Numbered from the stretch's first letter, positions 1 to 6,293 are shown. The stretch: 6,654 nt of DNA from JBLHHI01 sp047614125 (GCA_047614125.1 JBLHHI010000153.1:1-6654), one strand, 5' to 3'. Notes: generated from the sequence alone by a model not told the origin. Made by a program: numbers and translations.

Positions 1-125
1 TCTTTTATGATTTTTATCTTCACAGGAATTGGCCATTTGAATTTCAATGTGCCCTGACCCCAACGGGGTCAAATCTTGCAGAACGAGAATCGAATGAGAA
101 TACGACCCTGACGGGGTTGTATAAT
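1..125. repeat. Hairpin-rich intergenic repeat, copy 1
   Basis: This is the first of two imperfect direct copies; positions 1-125 align with 189-313 at an offset of 188, dropping to 187 after one single-base indel. The best conserved core runs from ATTGGCCATTTGAATTT (28-44) to GCAGAACGAGA. It holds two GC-rich hairpins: 55-71 (TGACCCC, loop AAC, GGGGTCA) and 100-122 (nine-pair stem with one G-T pair around loop TGACG). Such GACCCC/GGGGTC hairpin repeats are typical of intergenic DNA in Bacteroidota; the link to REP-type elements is my inference. The copy may continue left of the window. Confidence 0.8.
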
Positions 126-188
126 ATATCACCGAAATATTAATCTTCTGTGTTGAGCGGCAATCAATGAATGAGCACTGCTAAATCA

Positions 189-313
189 TCTTCTATAATT
201 TTCATTTTCAAACCGATTGGCCATTTGAATTTAAATGGCCCTGACCCCAACGGGGTCAAATCTTGCAGAACGAGATGCGAAGAAGAATTCGACCCTGACG
301 GGGTCGCATAAAA
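189..313. repeat. Hairpin-rich intergenic repeat, copy 2
   Basis: Second copy of the repeat, ending about 50 bp before the mtaB start. Hairpin one is at 242-258 and is identical to copy 1. Hairpin two is at 290-306, with a perfect six-pair stem CGACCC/GGGTCG around the same TGACG loop. The stretch between the hairpins (about 271-289) is the most diverged part, while the hairpins are kept, which suggests structure matters more than sequence there. Neither hairpin is followed by a T run on either strand, so a classical intrinsic terminator is not supported. The 63 bp between the copies (126-188) show nothing I recognise. Confidence 0.8.
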
Positions 314-352
314 GGCTGCACAAAGCAAATCAAAATTCACAACGAATAATCC

Positions 353-360
353 TATTTTTG
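353..360 (+). promoter_or_regulatory. -7 promoter box directly before mtaB
   Basis: TATTTTTG matches the Bacteroidota -7 consensus TAnnTTTG exactly and ends four bases before the mtaB ATG. If used, transcription would begin at or very near the ATG, giving a leaderless or nearly leaderless mRNA. That fits the absence of a Shine-Dalgarno sequence. No TTTG -33 box is visible about 19-21 bases upstream, which lowers confidence. Confidence 0.45.
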
Positions 361-364
361 CACC

Positions 365-1666
365 ATGGCATCCATTGCATTTTATACGCTGGGTTGTAAG
401 CTCAATTTTTCGGAAACTTCTACCATTGGTAGGCAAGCGGCAAACGCGGGCTTTGAGGTGGTGGATTTTTCAAAAGCCGCTGATTTTTATGTAATTAACA
501 CGTGCTCGGTTACCGAAAATGCGGATAAAAAATGTAAAAAGGTGGTACGCGATGCCAAAAAAAACAATGCCAATTCTTCGGTAATCATCATTGGTTGTTA
601 CGCCCAGCTTAAGCCCCGCGAAATTATTGAAATGCACGGTGTGGATATGGTATTAGGTGCTGCCGAGAAATTTAATCTCATTGAGCACCTTCAAGAATTG
701 AACGAACATAAAAAGATCGTTCACAATGCCAGCATCAAAGAAACCAACGTATTTATTCCAGGTTTCTCGGTCGGAGATCGAACGCGGTCTTTTTTAAAAG
801 TGCAAGATGGTTGTGATTACTTCTGCAGCTTTTGCACCATTCCGCTCGCTCGTGGAAAGAGCCGAAGCAATACCATTGCCGAAACCATTTTGGTAGCCGA
901 AGAAGTTGCTGCTACTGAGGTTAAAGAAGTTGTGTTAACTGGAGTGAACATTGGTGATTTTGGGGTTGATACCGACGAAACCTTCCATGATTTAATCATT
1001 CAGTTGGATGAAGTAGAAGGAGTGGAGCGGTTCCGAATTTCCAGCATAGAACCCAATCTCTTGTCGAATGACATCATTGAATTTGTGGCTCAATCCAAAA
1101 AATTTGTTCCACATTTTCACATACCCTTGCAAAGCGGTTCGGATGAGATATTGACAAAGATGCGTCGTAAATATCAGCGTGAATTATATTTTGAACGCGT
1201 GGCCACCATTAAACGTACTATGCCCGATGCTTGCATTGGAGTGGATGTTATTGTTGGATTTCCGGGCGAGACGGATGCTCAGTTTAGTGAAACCTATGAG
1301 TTTATTCGTGATTTAGATGTGAGCTACTTGCACGTCTTTCCGTATTCGGAACGAGCCAATACCACATCCAAAAAAATGGACGGTAAGGTTGATCAAAACG
1401 TCAAAAGTAAAAGGGCCAGCATGCTTCGCATTCTATCGGAAAAGAAGAAACGTGCCTTTTACGAGTCGCATCTTGGCTCCAAAAGAATGGTTTTGTTCGA
1501 GGCCGAGCAAAAGGAAGAGATGATGCACGGCTTTACTGAAAATTACATAAAGGTGAGCACACCCTACGACCCGATGTTGGTAAACACCTTGGTTGAGATT
1601 GAGTTGCACGACATTTTACCCGATGGAACGATGGGGATTAAAATCCTACAAAACGAGCTGGTTTAA
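365..1666 (+). CDS. mtaB: tRNA (N6-L-threonylcarbamoyladenosine(37)-C2)-methylthiotransferase MtaB
   Basis: This radical-SAM methylthiotransferase converts t6A to ms2t6A at position 37 of tRNAs reading ANN codons, a cytoplasmic modification that stabilises decoding. The 433-residue protein has the full family layout. The N-terminal UPF0004 domain has cluster cysteines C11, C47 and C78 (YTLGCK, INTCSVT, GCYAQ). The radical-SAM motif GCDYFCSFC gives C150, C154 and C157. Further core motifs are HIPLQSGSD (about 252-260) and VIVGFPGETD (about 295-304). A C-terminal TRAM-like RNA-binding domain covers about 371-428. The ATG at 365 fits because family members begin just before the β-strand leading to YTLGCK. 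It is followed 68 bp later by lgt on the same strand with no terminator seen, so co-transcription is likely. Related methylthiotransferases (MiaB, RimO) are less likely given the YTLGCK start and overall layout. Confidence 0.93.
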   Translation: MASIAFYTLGCKLNFSETSTIGRQAANAGFEVVDFSKAADFYVINTCSVTENADKKCKKVVRDAKKNNANSSVIIIGCYAQLKPREIIEMHGVDMVLGAAEKFNLIEHLQELNEHKKIVHNASIKETNVFIPGFSVGDRTRSFLKVQDGCDYFCSFCTIPLARGKSRSNTIAETILVAEEVAATEVKEVVLTGVNIGDFGVDTDETFHDLIIQLDEVEGVERFRISSIEPNLLSNDIIEFVAQSKKFVPHFHIPLQSGSDEILTKMRRKYQRELYFERVATIKRTMPDACIGVDVIVGFPGETDAQFSETYEFIRDLDVSYLHVFPYSERANTTSKKMDGKVDQNVKSKRASMLRILSEKKKRAFYESHLGSKRMVLFEAEQKEEMMHGFTENYIKVSTPYDPMLVNTLVEIELHDILPDGTMGIKILQNELV

Positions 1667-1734
1667 ACCTCGTAAGGTATTTAATTGGATATACCAGTTA
1701 AAAGCAAGTATTTCGCTAAGAGAAAAAACAATCT

Positions 1735-2928
1735 ATGTTTCCAAATTTTTATCACCTCTTTAAAGACTTATTCGGACTGGAAATTCCAGGCTTAGTTTTT
1801 ATCAATACGTTCGGATTTTTTGTAGCGGTTTCTTTTTTAGTAACGAGCTGGGTTATGGCCCAAGAGCTCAAACGCAAGGAAAAAGAAGGGCATCTGGCCC
1901 CAATGATGGTTAAAACAACCTTGGGCGAAATGCCCGGCCTTTCCGAATATTTCTTCAGTGGCTTAGTGGCCTTTGTATTTGGATGGAAGTTTATCTATCT
2001 GATTATCAATTCCTCTGAGTTCTTCAGCGATCCACAATCGCACATCTTGAGCATGGAAGGTTCGTTGTTCTGGGGACTTTTATTGGCTGCTATTTCAACG
2101 GCGTTCACCTTTTACCAAGGAAAAAAAATAAAGAAAAAATATCCGGAACCAAAGGAGGTTGAAAACCCGGTTCACCCATATGAGCGCATGGGGACGATTA
2201 CCCTTTACGCAGCGGTTGCAGGACTCTTAGGTGCCAAGATATTTGATCATATGGAGCATTGGGATCAGTTCATCGCCAATCCGTTGGGCGCATTTTTGGA
2301 TCCATTCAGTGGCCTAACTTTTTATGGCGGATTGATTTGTGGTGGAGCTGCGGTATTGATTTATGCAAATTCGGTAAAGATTAACTGGCGCCATATGTTG
2401 GATGTTGGCGGACCCGCAATGATGTTGGCCTACGGCATTGGTCGGATAGGCTGCCACATGAGCGGCGATGGTGACTGGGGCATTGTAAACAAGTTGAGCA
2501 ACCCAGGTTGGCTGCCCGATTGGTTGTGGGCCTATACCTATCCAAACAACGTAGCCAATATTTGTGACCCCGAAACAGGCATGCGTTGCGCCGAAGGAGT
2601 TCGTCCATTGTTAAGTTCACCCGTTTGGCCAACCCCGTTGTACGAAGCCATTTTAGGCGTTTTGCTCTTTGCTTTTTTGTGGAAGATCAGAAAGCGTTTT
2701 AAAGTGCCTGGTGTATTGTTTTGCATCTATTTGATTTTAGTTGGCTTTGAACGTTTTTGGATTGAAAAAATTCGAGTAAACGCCATTTACGAAATTGCAG
2801 GAATGGAAATCACCCAAGCCGAATTGATTTCGGTAGGGATGATGTTACTAGGTGCCTTTGGCTGGTGGTATTTTGTACGCGATTCGAAGAAAGGGAAGGT
2901 TGGAGAGAAAATAAAGACAGAAATGTAA
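1735..2928 (+). CDS. lgt: Prolipoprotein diacylglyceryl transferase Lgt
   Basis: Lgt transfers diacylglycerol from phosphatidylglycerol to the lipobox cysteine of prolipoproteins, the first step of lipoprotein maturation, in the inner membrane. The 397-residue protein is strongly hydrophobic with several membrane segments (about 18-42, 73-91, 108-126, 155-170, 195-210, 303-316, 326-338 and 364-380). Diagnostic parts are LTFYGGLICGG (about 194-204), the Lgt signature region GRIGCHMSGDGDWG (236-249), PVWPTPLYEA (296-305) and GFERFWIEKIRVN (337-349). In the signature, C-H replaces the N-F of the E. coli-type motif, and GDGDWG is the form I associate with Bacteroidota. It is about 100 residues longer than E. 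coli Lgt (291), with extra length in polar loops near 45-70, 128-152 and 250-295. The ATG at 1735 follows an A-rich stretch without a clear Shine-Dalgarno site. Probably transcribed with mtaB. Confidence 0.93.
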   Translation: MFPNFYHLFKDLFGLEIPGLVFINTFGFFVAVSFLVTSWVMAQELKRKEKEGHLAPMMVKTTLGEMPGLSEYFFSGLVAFVFGWKFIYLIINSSEFFSDPQSHILSMEGSLFWGLLLAAISTAFTFYQGKKIKKKYPEPKEVENPVHPYERMGTITLYAAVAGLLGAKIFDHMEHWDQFIANPLGAFLDPFSGLTFYGGLICGGAAVLIYANSVKINWRHMLDVGGPAMMLAYGIGRIGCHMSGDGDWGIVNKLSNPGWLPDWLWAYTYPNNVANICDPETGMRCAEGVRPLLSSPVWPTPLYEAILGVLLFAFLWKIRKRFKVPGVLFCIYLILVGFERFWIEKIRVNAIYEIAGMEITQAELISVGMMLLGAFGWWYFVRDSKKGKVGEKIKTEM

Positions 2929-3014
2929 GTGCTATTTATAAGTTATAACCAATTAAAAATAAATCCCAAAATTAAGAAAATATGAAAACCCAATAATCCG
3001 TTTGACAGACTGAT

Positions 3015-3167
3015 ATGAAGAAGATCTTGTTAATTTGCCTTTTGACCCAGTTTTCATGTCGTGCCTTTTATCCTATTGACTGTGGTCATGACTTTATAGG
3101 GTGTACGTCTTCAAATGAATTTGCACTTTTAGGTTTCAATTTTAAGATAGAGTCGGTACTAAGTTAA
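3015..3167 (+). pseudogene. Signal-peptide protein gene truncated by the IS
   Basis: An open frame starts at ATG 3015 with a classical Sec signal (MKKILLICLLTQFSCRA, then FYPIDCGHD). About 38 residues come from the host gene; the reading frame enters the IS end near 3130 and stops at TAA 3165, so the present 50-codon frame has an IS-derived tail (GFNFKIESVLS). C15 is not in a good lipobox because the -3 residue is Q, so cleavage after CRA is more likely. The mature part has two more cysteines (C23, C30). I do not recognise the family. A possible lost 3' end lies right of the IS: in one frame ATT at 4552 leads to a TAG at 4585, but that would overlap the minus-strand gene there. The 86 bp between lgt and this ATG hold no clear promoter or terminator. 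Confidence 0.5.
3130..3152 (+). repeat. Left terminal inverted repeat of the IS
   Basis: The sequence runs TAGGTT, then a variable centre, then TTTAAGATAGAG (3141-3152). It matches the reverse complement of 4529-4550 at 18 positions, including the first six and the last twelve bases, with one single-base indel in the middle. It lies just past the OrfB stop at 3159-3161. Confidence 0.75.
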
Positions 3168-4130
3168 ATTAAAATTTTGATACTGTTTTTTTCTTGCTTT
3201 AAGCGTTCTTGTTTTCGTTTTGCTTCTTTGCTCTAGTTTCTGTTCTGCATTGCCATAGTAAACCTCTGCTGGAGTTAAGTTTTGTAAAGATTCATGATAG
3301 CGTTTGTAGTTGTAATACTCAACGAAATCTTGCATTTTTCTCTCCAGTTGTTCTGGACTAAAATAGTTGTCTAGCTTCACCACGTTCTTCATGGATCTGT
3401 GATAACGTTCTATTTTTCCTTGTGTCTGAGGATGCAAGGGTCTGCCTCTAACATGCTTCATGCTTTTCTCATGCAGGTATTCTGCAAGCTCATTTGATAT
3501 GTAGCAGGAACCATTGTCTGAGAGAAGCTTTGGCCTGTTGTCTTCAGAGATATTAGAAGCCAGTAAAGCCTCCTCTAAGGTGTCTTTAACATCTACTGCT
3601 TTCATGGTCGAACACAACTTCCAGTTGACAATAAACCTGGAGTAATCATCCAAGACCGTCGAGAGGTAATACCATCCCCAGCCAAAGATTTTAAAGTAAG
3701 TGAAGTCAGTTTGCCACATCTGATTTACCTGTGTTGTCTTGTCATGAAAACTGTCTGATGCACTCATGATTCTAAAGGAAGGAACAGATATAAGTCCATT
3801 GGCCTTTAAAATGCGGTAGACACTGGATTCACTAATGTAATAGCTTTAGGTATCTGTGATATGCCAAGCAACCTCTCTAGGCGATAGTTCTGGCTTCTCT
3901 AAGGCTATTTCAACCACCTTGTCGTCTTGTTAATTTATTCTGTTCCATGAGCCCTACCGTGTACTGGGCTTGCGAGCAAGACCGTCATAACCCAGCTCAT
4001 TGTATGCCCGATACCAATTATAGAATGTGGTCTTGTTAATCTTAAGTTCTCTCAAGGTTCGCAAGACACCTAGATCTGATTGTTCTACCAGTTGGATCAA
4101 CTCGTATTTCTCGCTTTGACTGTAATGCAT
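3159..4130 (-). pseudogene. IS3-family transposase OrfB with three in-frame stops
   Basis: OrfB is the catalytic half of an IS3 transposase. From ATG 4130 the frame stays continuous to TAG 3159-3161 (323 codons), but it contains stops at 3954-3956 (TAG), 3930-3932 (TAA) and 3846-3848 (TAA). The N-terminal helix-turn-helix region is recognisable (KTTFYNWYRAYNELGYDGL), as are WNRIN, ELSPREVAWHITD and ISESSVYRILKANGL between the stops. After the last stop an uninterrupted part from ATG 3767 gives a 202-residue segment holding the whole rve/DDE core: D21 (WQTDFTYF), D84 (LLSDNGS) and E120 (QGKIERYHRS), counted from that ATG, with exactly 35 residues between the second D and E. All three stops fall at positions I judge variable in the family, and there is no frameshift. 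Such an OrfB is normally made as an OrfAB fusion, which here cannot be completed without readthrough. Confidence 0.88.
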
Positions 4131-4141
4131 ATACTTGGGCT

Positions 4142-4492
4142 TTACAAGTTTTCTCCATTCTCGTTTTTTTTCAAAGCCCTCACCTTAAGAGAAAGTTCGG
4201 CTACCAACTCCTTCAATGAACGGTTCTCGCCTTTGAGCTCCTGAACTTCTGAGGTGTTGGCCTCTCGCATGGTATCGCCTGTTAAGCGACGTTTACCTGC
4301 TTCCATGAAGTCCTTACTCCATTTGTAATAGTTAGCTTGGCTGATGCCTTCCTTGCGGCACAGCTCTGCAATGGAGGTTTCTCCACGAATACCTTCAATG
4401 ATGATGTGGATCTTTTCCTCTGAGGAATACTTCTTTCTTGTTTTACGTTTTAAGTCACTGATCAGTGAACTTGCACTTTTCTTGTTTGACAT
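4142..4492 (-). CDS. IS3-family transposase OrfA (DNA-binding subunit)
   Basis: This 116-residue protein is the IS911-like OrfA of the element and binds the IS ends. It has a basic N-terminus (KRKTRKKYSSEEK), a helix-turn-helix of the HTH_Tnp_1 type (IHIIIEGIRGETSIAELCRKEGISQANYYKWSKDFMEAG, about 28-66, with the recognition helix near ISQANYYKW), and a C-terminal heptad segment (about 82-109: VQELKGENRSLKELVAELSLKVRALKK, leucines spaced for a coiled coil) for multimerisation. The frame is intact. Near its end it carries the A AAA AAC slippery heptamer that would shift ribosomes into OrfB. Without OrfB, OrfA alone is expected to act as a repressor-like end-binding protein and not to transpose. 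Confidence 0.88.
   Translation of the reverse strand: MSNKKSASSLISDLKRKTRKKYSSEEKIHIIIEGIRGETSIAELCRKEGISQANYYKWSKDFMEAGKRRLTGDTMREANTSEVQELKGENRSLKELVAELSLKVRALKKNENGENL
4163..4169 (-). promoter_or_regulatory. -1 ribosomal frameshift site of the transposase
   Basis: OrfA reads TTG AAA AAA AAC GAG here, within a run of eight A. The heptamer A AAA AAC is in the correct phase (X XXY YYZ) for -1 slippage. After the slip the frame continues CGA GAA TGG AGA AAA CTT GTA and passes into the OrfB ATG at 4130 without a stop, giving an OrfAB fusion whose junction is ALKKN-REWRKLVKPKYMHY. The phase check supports function in the ancestral element. Confidence 0.75.
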
Positions 4493-4508
4493 ATAAGTCG
4501 ATTTAAAG

Positions 4509-4529
4509 GGTTATAAAAATACCATAACC
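4509..4529 (-). other. Subterminal inverted repeat upstream of OrfA
   Basis: GGTTAT and ATAACC form a perfect six-pair stem around a nine-base loop between the IS right end and the OrfA ATG. It could be a transposase binding site or a structure in incoming transcripts that limits OrfA translation, as seen in other insertion sequences. This is inference from position only. Confidence 0.3.
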
Positions 4530-4550
4530 TCTATCTTAAACCTTAACCTA
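4529..4550 (-). repeat. Right terminal inverted repeat of the IS
   Basis: Read on the minus strand it is TAGGTTAAGG followed by TTTAAGATAGAG, the counterpart of the left end. It lies about 37 bp upstream of the OrfA start, so it is the transposase-promoter-proximal end. Confidence 0.75.
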
Positions 4551-4561
4551 CATTAGTACAC

Positions 4562-4939
4562 TTATTGCTGACGGTACACAAAATTAGGGCTCCAGGTTTG
4601 CCAATATTGCCATGTTTGATCCTTGGTGGGATAATCCGATACAACAATGGTTGGGTGCATGTAATCCGTTGCATAGTAGTTGTATAGCGAAAAAGCAGAT
4701 TGTTTCATCCAATCCAGTGAATCATTTAAAGAAAGCCCGCAAGATGAATAATATTCCTCCAAAAGTACGGTTGTTTGGACCCAATTACCCTTGGCAACTG
4801 CGGAATACAAGCTCTGGTCAACACTCGTTTCTTTCGATTGAACGGATGTAGGGAAGCCGGCTAAAATAATACCTATTAGCGCGATGAAGAACGTAATTGT
4901 ATTTGGCCAGAGGAAGCCTTTATTCTGAATGCAAATCAT
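4562..4939 (-). CDS. Small hypothetical secreted or membrane-anchored protein
   Basis: This 125-residue protein is not one I recognise. The start is ATG 4939; an in-frame TTG nine bases upstream lies inside the promoter box and is unlikely. The N-terminus has a hydrophobic stretch (about 14-32, ITFFIALIGIILAGFP) followed by TSVQSKETS, consistent with a Sec signal peptide or a single membrane anchor. The mature part is rich in aromatic residues (LDWMKQSAFSLYNYY, TWQYWQTWSPNF) and has one cysteine near 67. The segment SLYSAVAKGNWVQTTVLLEEYY (split here as SLYSAVAKGNW and VQTTVLLEEYY, about 43-64) is probably helical and faintly resembles an ankyrin-type helix pair, too little to assign. It ends with TAA ten bases outside the IS end, so it seems complete. 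It lies 95 bp after the flavoprotein stop, with its own promoter-like sequence in that gap. Confidence 0.6.
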   Translation of the reverse strand: MICIQNKGFLWPNTITFFIALIGIILAGFPTSVQSKETSVDQSLYSAVAKGNWVQTTVLLEEYYSSCGLSLNDSLDWMKQSAFSLYNYYATDYMHPTIVVSDYPTKDQTWQYWQTWSPNFVYRQQ

Positions 4940-4945
4940 AAGAAC

Positions 4946-4976
4946 CAAATGTAGTAAAATTCAAAATTACGGCAAA
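4946..4976 (-). promoter_or_regulatory. Bacteroidota-type promoter of the small secreted protein
   Basis: On the minus strand a TTTG (-33 box, 4973-4976) is followed after 19 bases by TACATTTG (4946-4953), an exact match to the -7 consensus TAnnTTTG with the usual spacing. The box ends six bases before ATG 4939, so the mRNA would be leaderless or nearly so. It lies in the gap after the flavoprotein gene, suggesting separate transcription of the small gene. Confidence 0.55.
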
Positions 4977-5034
4977 GAGTTGCCATTGGAAATGCGAACG
5001 AAGGACTTATTCAGTGCGAAACACACAATCCACC

Positions 5035-6270
5035 TCACAAAGATGAAGCCCCATGAGTAACGTAATTTCCGACCATCCAACCTGCCGTCCACGCGGCTTG
5101 AAAGTTAAAGCCTCCGGTAAGTGCATCGATGTTTAATACTTCACCGGCCATATATAAGTTCTGATGTGTGGTGCAGCGAAAAGTTTTGGGATCCATTTGT
5201 TTTAGATCCACTCCACCTGCGGTAACAAATTCATCTTTGTTGGTGCTTTTACCGGTAACCTCCAATTTAGATTTCAATAAGAGGCCGATTAAAACCGCCG
5301 TTTGTTTCTTTCCCGTTTCGGCCCAGTTGCGATGTTCGGTAATCCCAGACAACTCACACAGTCTAACCCAAAAGCGTTTGGGAAGGCCCAAAATGGGTTT
5401 AGAACGAACGTAGCTTTTTGGGTATTCGTCTCGATAAACATTGAGGGCTGCTTTTAACTCCTTTTCGGTGGTTTTACCCAACCAGTTCAGATCAATCATA
5501 AATGTATACTGAACCTCCGCCAAATGAAAGGCAGCCCATGCAGAGAGCTTGAGCACAGCAGGGCCAGAAAGACCTTGATGTGTGATTAATAAGGGCCCTT
5601 CGCTTTTAAACTCAGATTTGGCAATCTTGATTCCAACGTTTCCGAAGCTAATGCCTGGAAGATCTATTAACAATGGATGTTCGACATGAAAAGTGAATAA
5701 GCTGGGAACGGGTTGAACTACTTCAATGCCAATTTTTTCCAGAGCTTTCCACAGCTGCGGACTCCCGCCTGGTGTGAGTATTAATACATCGGTTTGGATG
5801 GAACCCTGATTGGTTTCCACCATCCAACCACCGTTGTCGGTTTGTTCAAAGCTCGAAGCTCGGCAGCTCAACTCGGTGGTAATATTGAGATCGGCAGCAA
5901 CGCCGGTTAACACATTGGCAATGGTTTCAGATCGGTCTGTAATGGGAAATACGCGGCCATCTGCTTCCGTTTTTAGATCAATACCTCGGCCTTCGAACCA
6001 TTGTTGGGTATGGTTGGAGCTAAACAATCCGAACGGCTCCAATAAAAAATCACCCCCTCTTGGATAGTATTGTGCCAATTCAATGGGCTTAAAAATTGCG
6101 TTGGTTACATTGCAACGCCCTCCACCAGAGATCAAAACTTTGGAAAGCACCTTATTGCTTCCTTCCAAAATCACAACCTCAGAACCGGGATTGTTTTCTT
6201 TGGCGTGGATGGCCGCAAAGAAGCCAGCTGCTCCGCCTCCTACAATCGTTATTTTCTTTTGAGTTTTGAT
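5035..6270 (-). CDS. HI0933/YhiN/BaiN-family FAD-dependent flavoprotein, apparent ATC start
   Basis: This is an NAD(P)/FAD-dependent oxidoreductase of the HI0933 family. One member, BaiN of Clostridium scindens, was described as a bile-acid Δ4/Δ6 reductase; the physiological role in Bacteroidota is unknown. Read from ATC 6270 it has 411 residues, the normal family length. Motifs in order: FAD-binding ITIVGGGAAGFFAA (about 7-20), acidic E36 ending the second β-strand (VVILEGS), GGGRCNVTN (49-57), TPGGSPQLW (mid-protein), GLSGPAVLKLS, TAGGVDLKQMDP (from about 350) and MAGEVLNIDALTGGFNFQ (about 374-391). The only usual start codon, GTG 6174 (codon 33), would remove the FAD glycine motif. The frame has no ATG, GTG or TTG between TGA 6316-6318 and 6174. 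ATC stands exactly where ATG is expected, in TTTGCACCATC, which parallels TTTGCACCATG at mtaB. It may be a rare start, a mutation or a read error. Confidence 0.87.
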   Translation of the reverse strand: MKTQKKITIVGGGAAGFFAAIHAKENNPGSEVVILEGSNKVLSKVLISGGGRCNVTNAIFKPIELAQYYPRGGDFLLEPFGLFSSNHTQQWFEGRGIDLKTEADGRVFPITDRSETIANVLTGVAADLNITTELSCRASSFEQTDNGGWMVETNQGSIQTDVLILTPGGSPQLWKALEKIGIEVVQPVPSLFTFHVEHPLLIDLPGISFGNVGIKIAKSEFKSEGPLLITHQGLSGPAVLKLSAWAAFHLAEVQYTFMIDLNWLGKTTEKELKAALNVYRDEYPKSYVRSKPILGLPKRFWVRLCELSGITEHRNWAETGKKQTAVLIGLLLKSKLEVTGKSTNKDEFVTAGGVDLKQMDPKTFRCTTHQNLYMAGEVLNIDALTGGFNFQAAWTAGWMVGNYVTHGASSL

Positions 6271-6274
6271 GGTG

Positions 6275-6282
6275 CAAAGGAA
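6275..6282 (-). promoter_or_regulatory. Possible degenerate -7 box of the flavoprotein gene
   Basis: TTCCTTTG differs from TAnnTTTG at one base and sits four bases before the ATC codon, the same distance as the mtaB box to its ATG; both continue CACCAT. No -33 box is visible. Weak on its own, but the matching arrangement supports 6270 as the beginning of the gene. Confidence 0.3.
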
Positions 6283-6293
6283 AGTATTAAACC

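Larger units (their letters stand above)
3130..4550 (-). mobile_element. IS3-family insertion sequence, about 1.42 kb, inactive copy
   Basis: The element is bounded by imperfect terminal inverted repeats and carries minus-strand OrfA and OrfB with a -1 frameshift site between them, the standard IS3-family plan. OrfB contains the DD(35)E triad. Length of about 1.4 kb is typical. If the ends include the TG/CA terminal bases common in IS3 elements, the right end would reach 4552 (CCTACA), but the left end would then read TTTAGG. No 3-5 bp target duplication is clear: left flank TTTGCACTT, right flank CATTAGTAC. Three nonsense codons in OrfB and the diverged ends suggest an old copy. It lies downstream of lgt and interrupts a small signal-peptide gene. 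Confidence 0.85.

Noticed and set aside
55..306. Riboswitch or leader attenuator for mtaB
   Set aside because: No known riboswitch core is visible, the structures occur twice as a repeat, and the likely promoter at 353-360 places them outside the mtaB transcript.
164..436. Open frame of 90 codons on the minus strand across the repeat and the mtaB start
   Set aside because: It overlaps the well-supported mtaB start antisense and mostly translates repeat sequence; no domain or start signal supports it as a whole.
1667..1734. Terminator between mtaB and lgt
   Set aside because: Only a four-pair ACCT/AGGT stem without a T run is present, too weak to separate the two genes.
2381..2726. Two minus-strand open frames inside lgt
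   Set aside because: They are antisense to strongly conserved Lgt motifs and have arginine- and cysteine-rich shadow composition.
4612..4851. Plus-strand frame of 79 codons opposite the small secreted protein
   Set aside because: The minus-strand reading has a signal-like N-terminus and a good promoter; the plus frame has neither.
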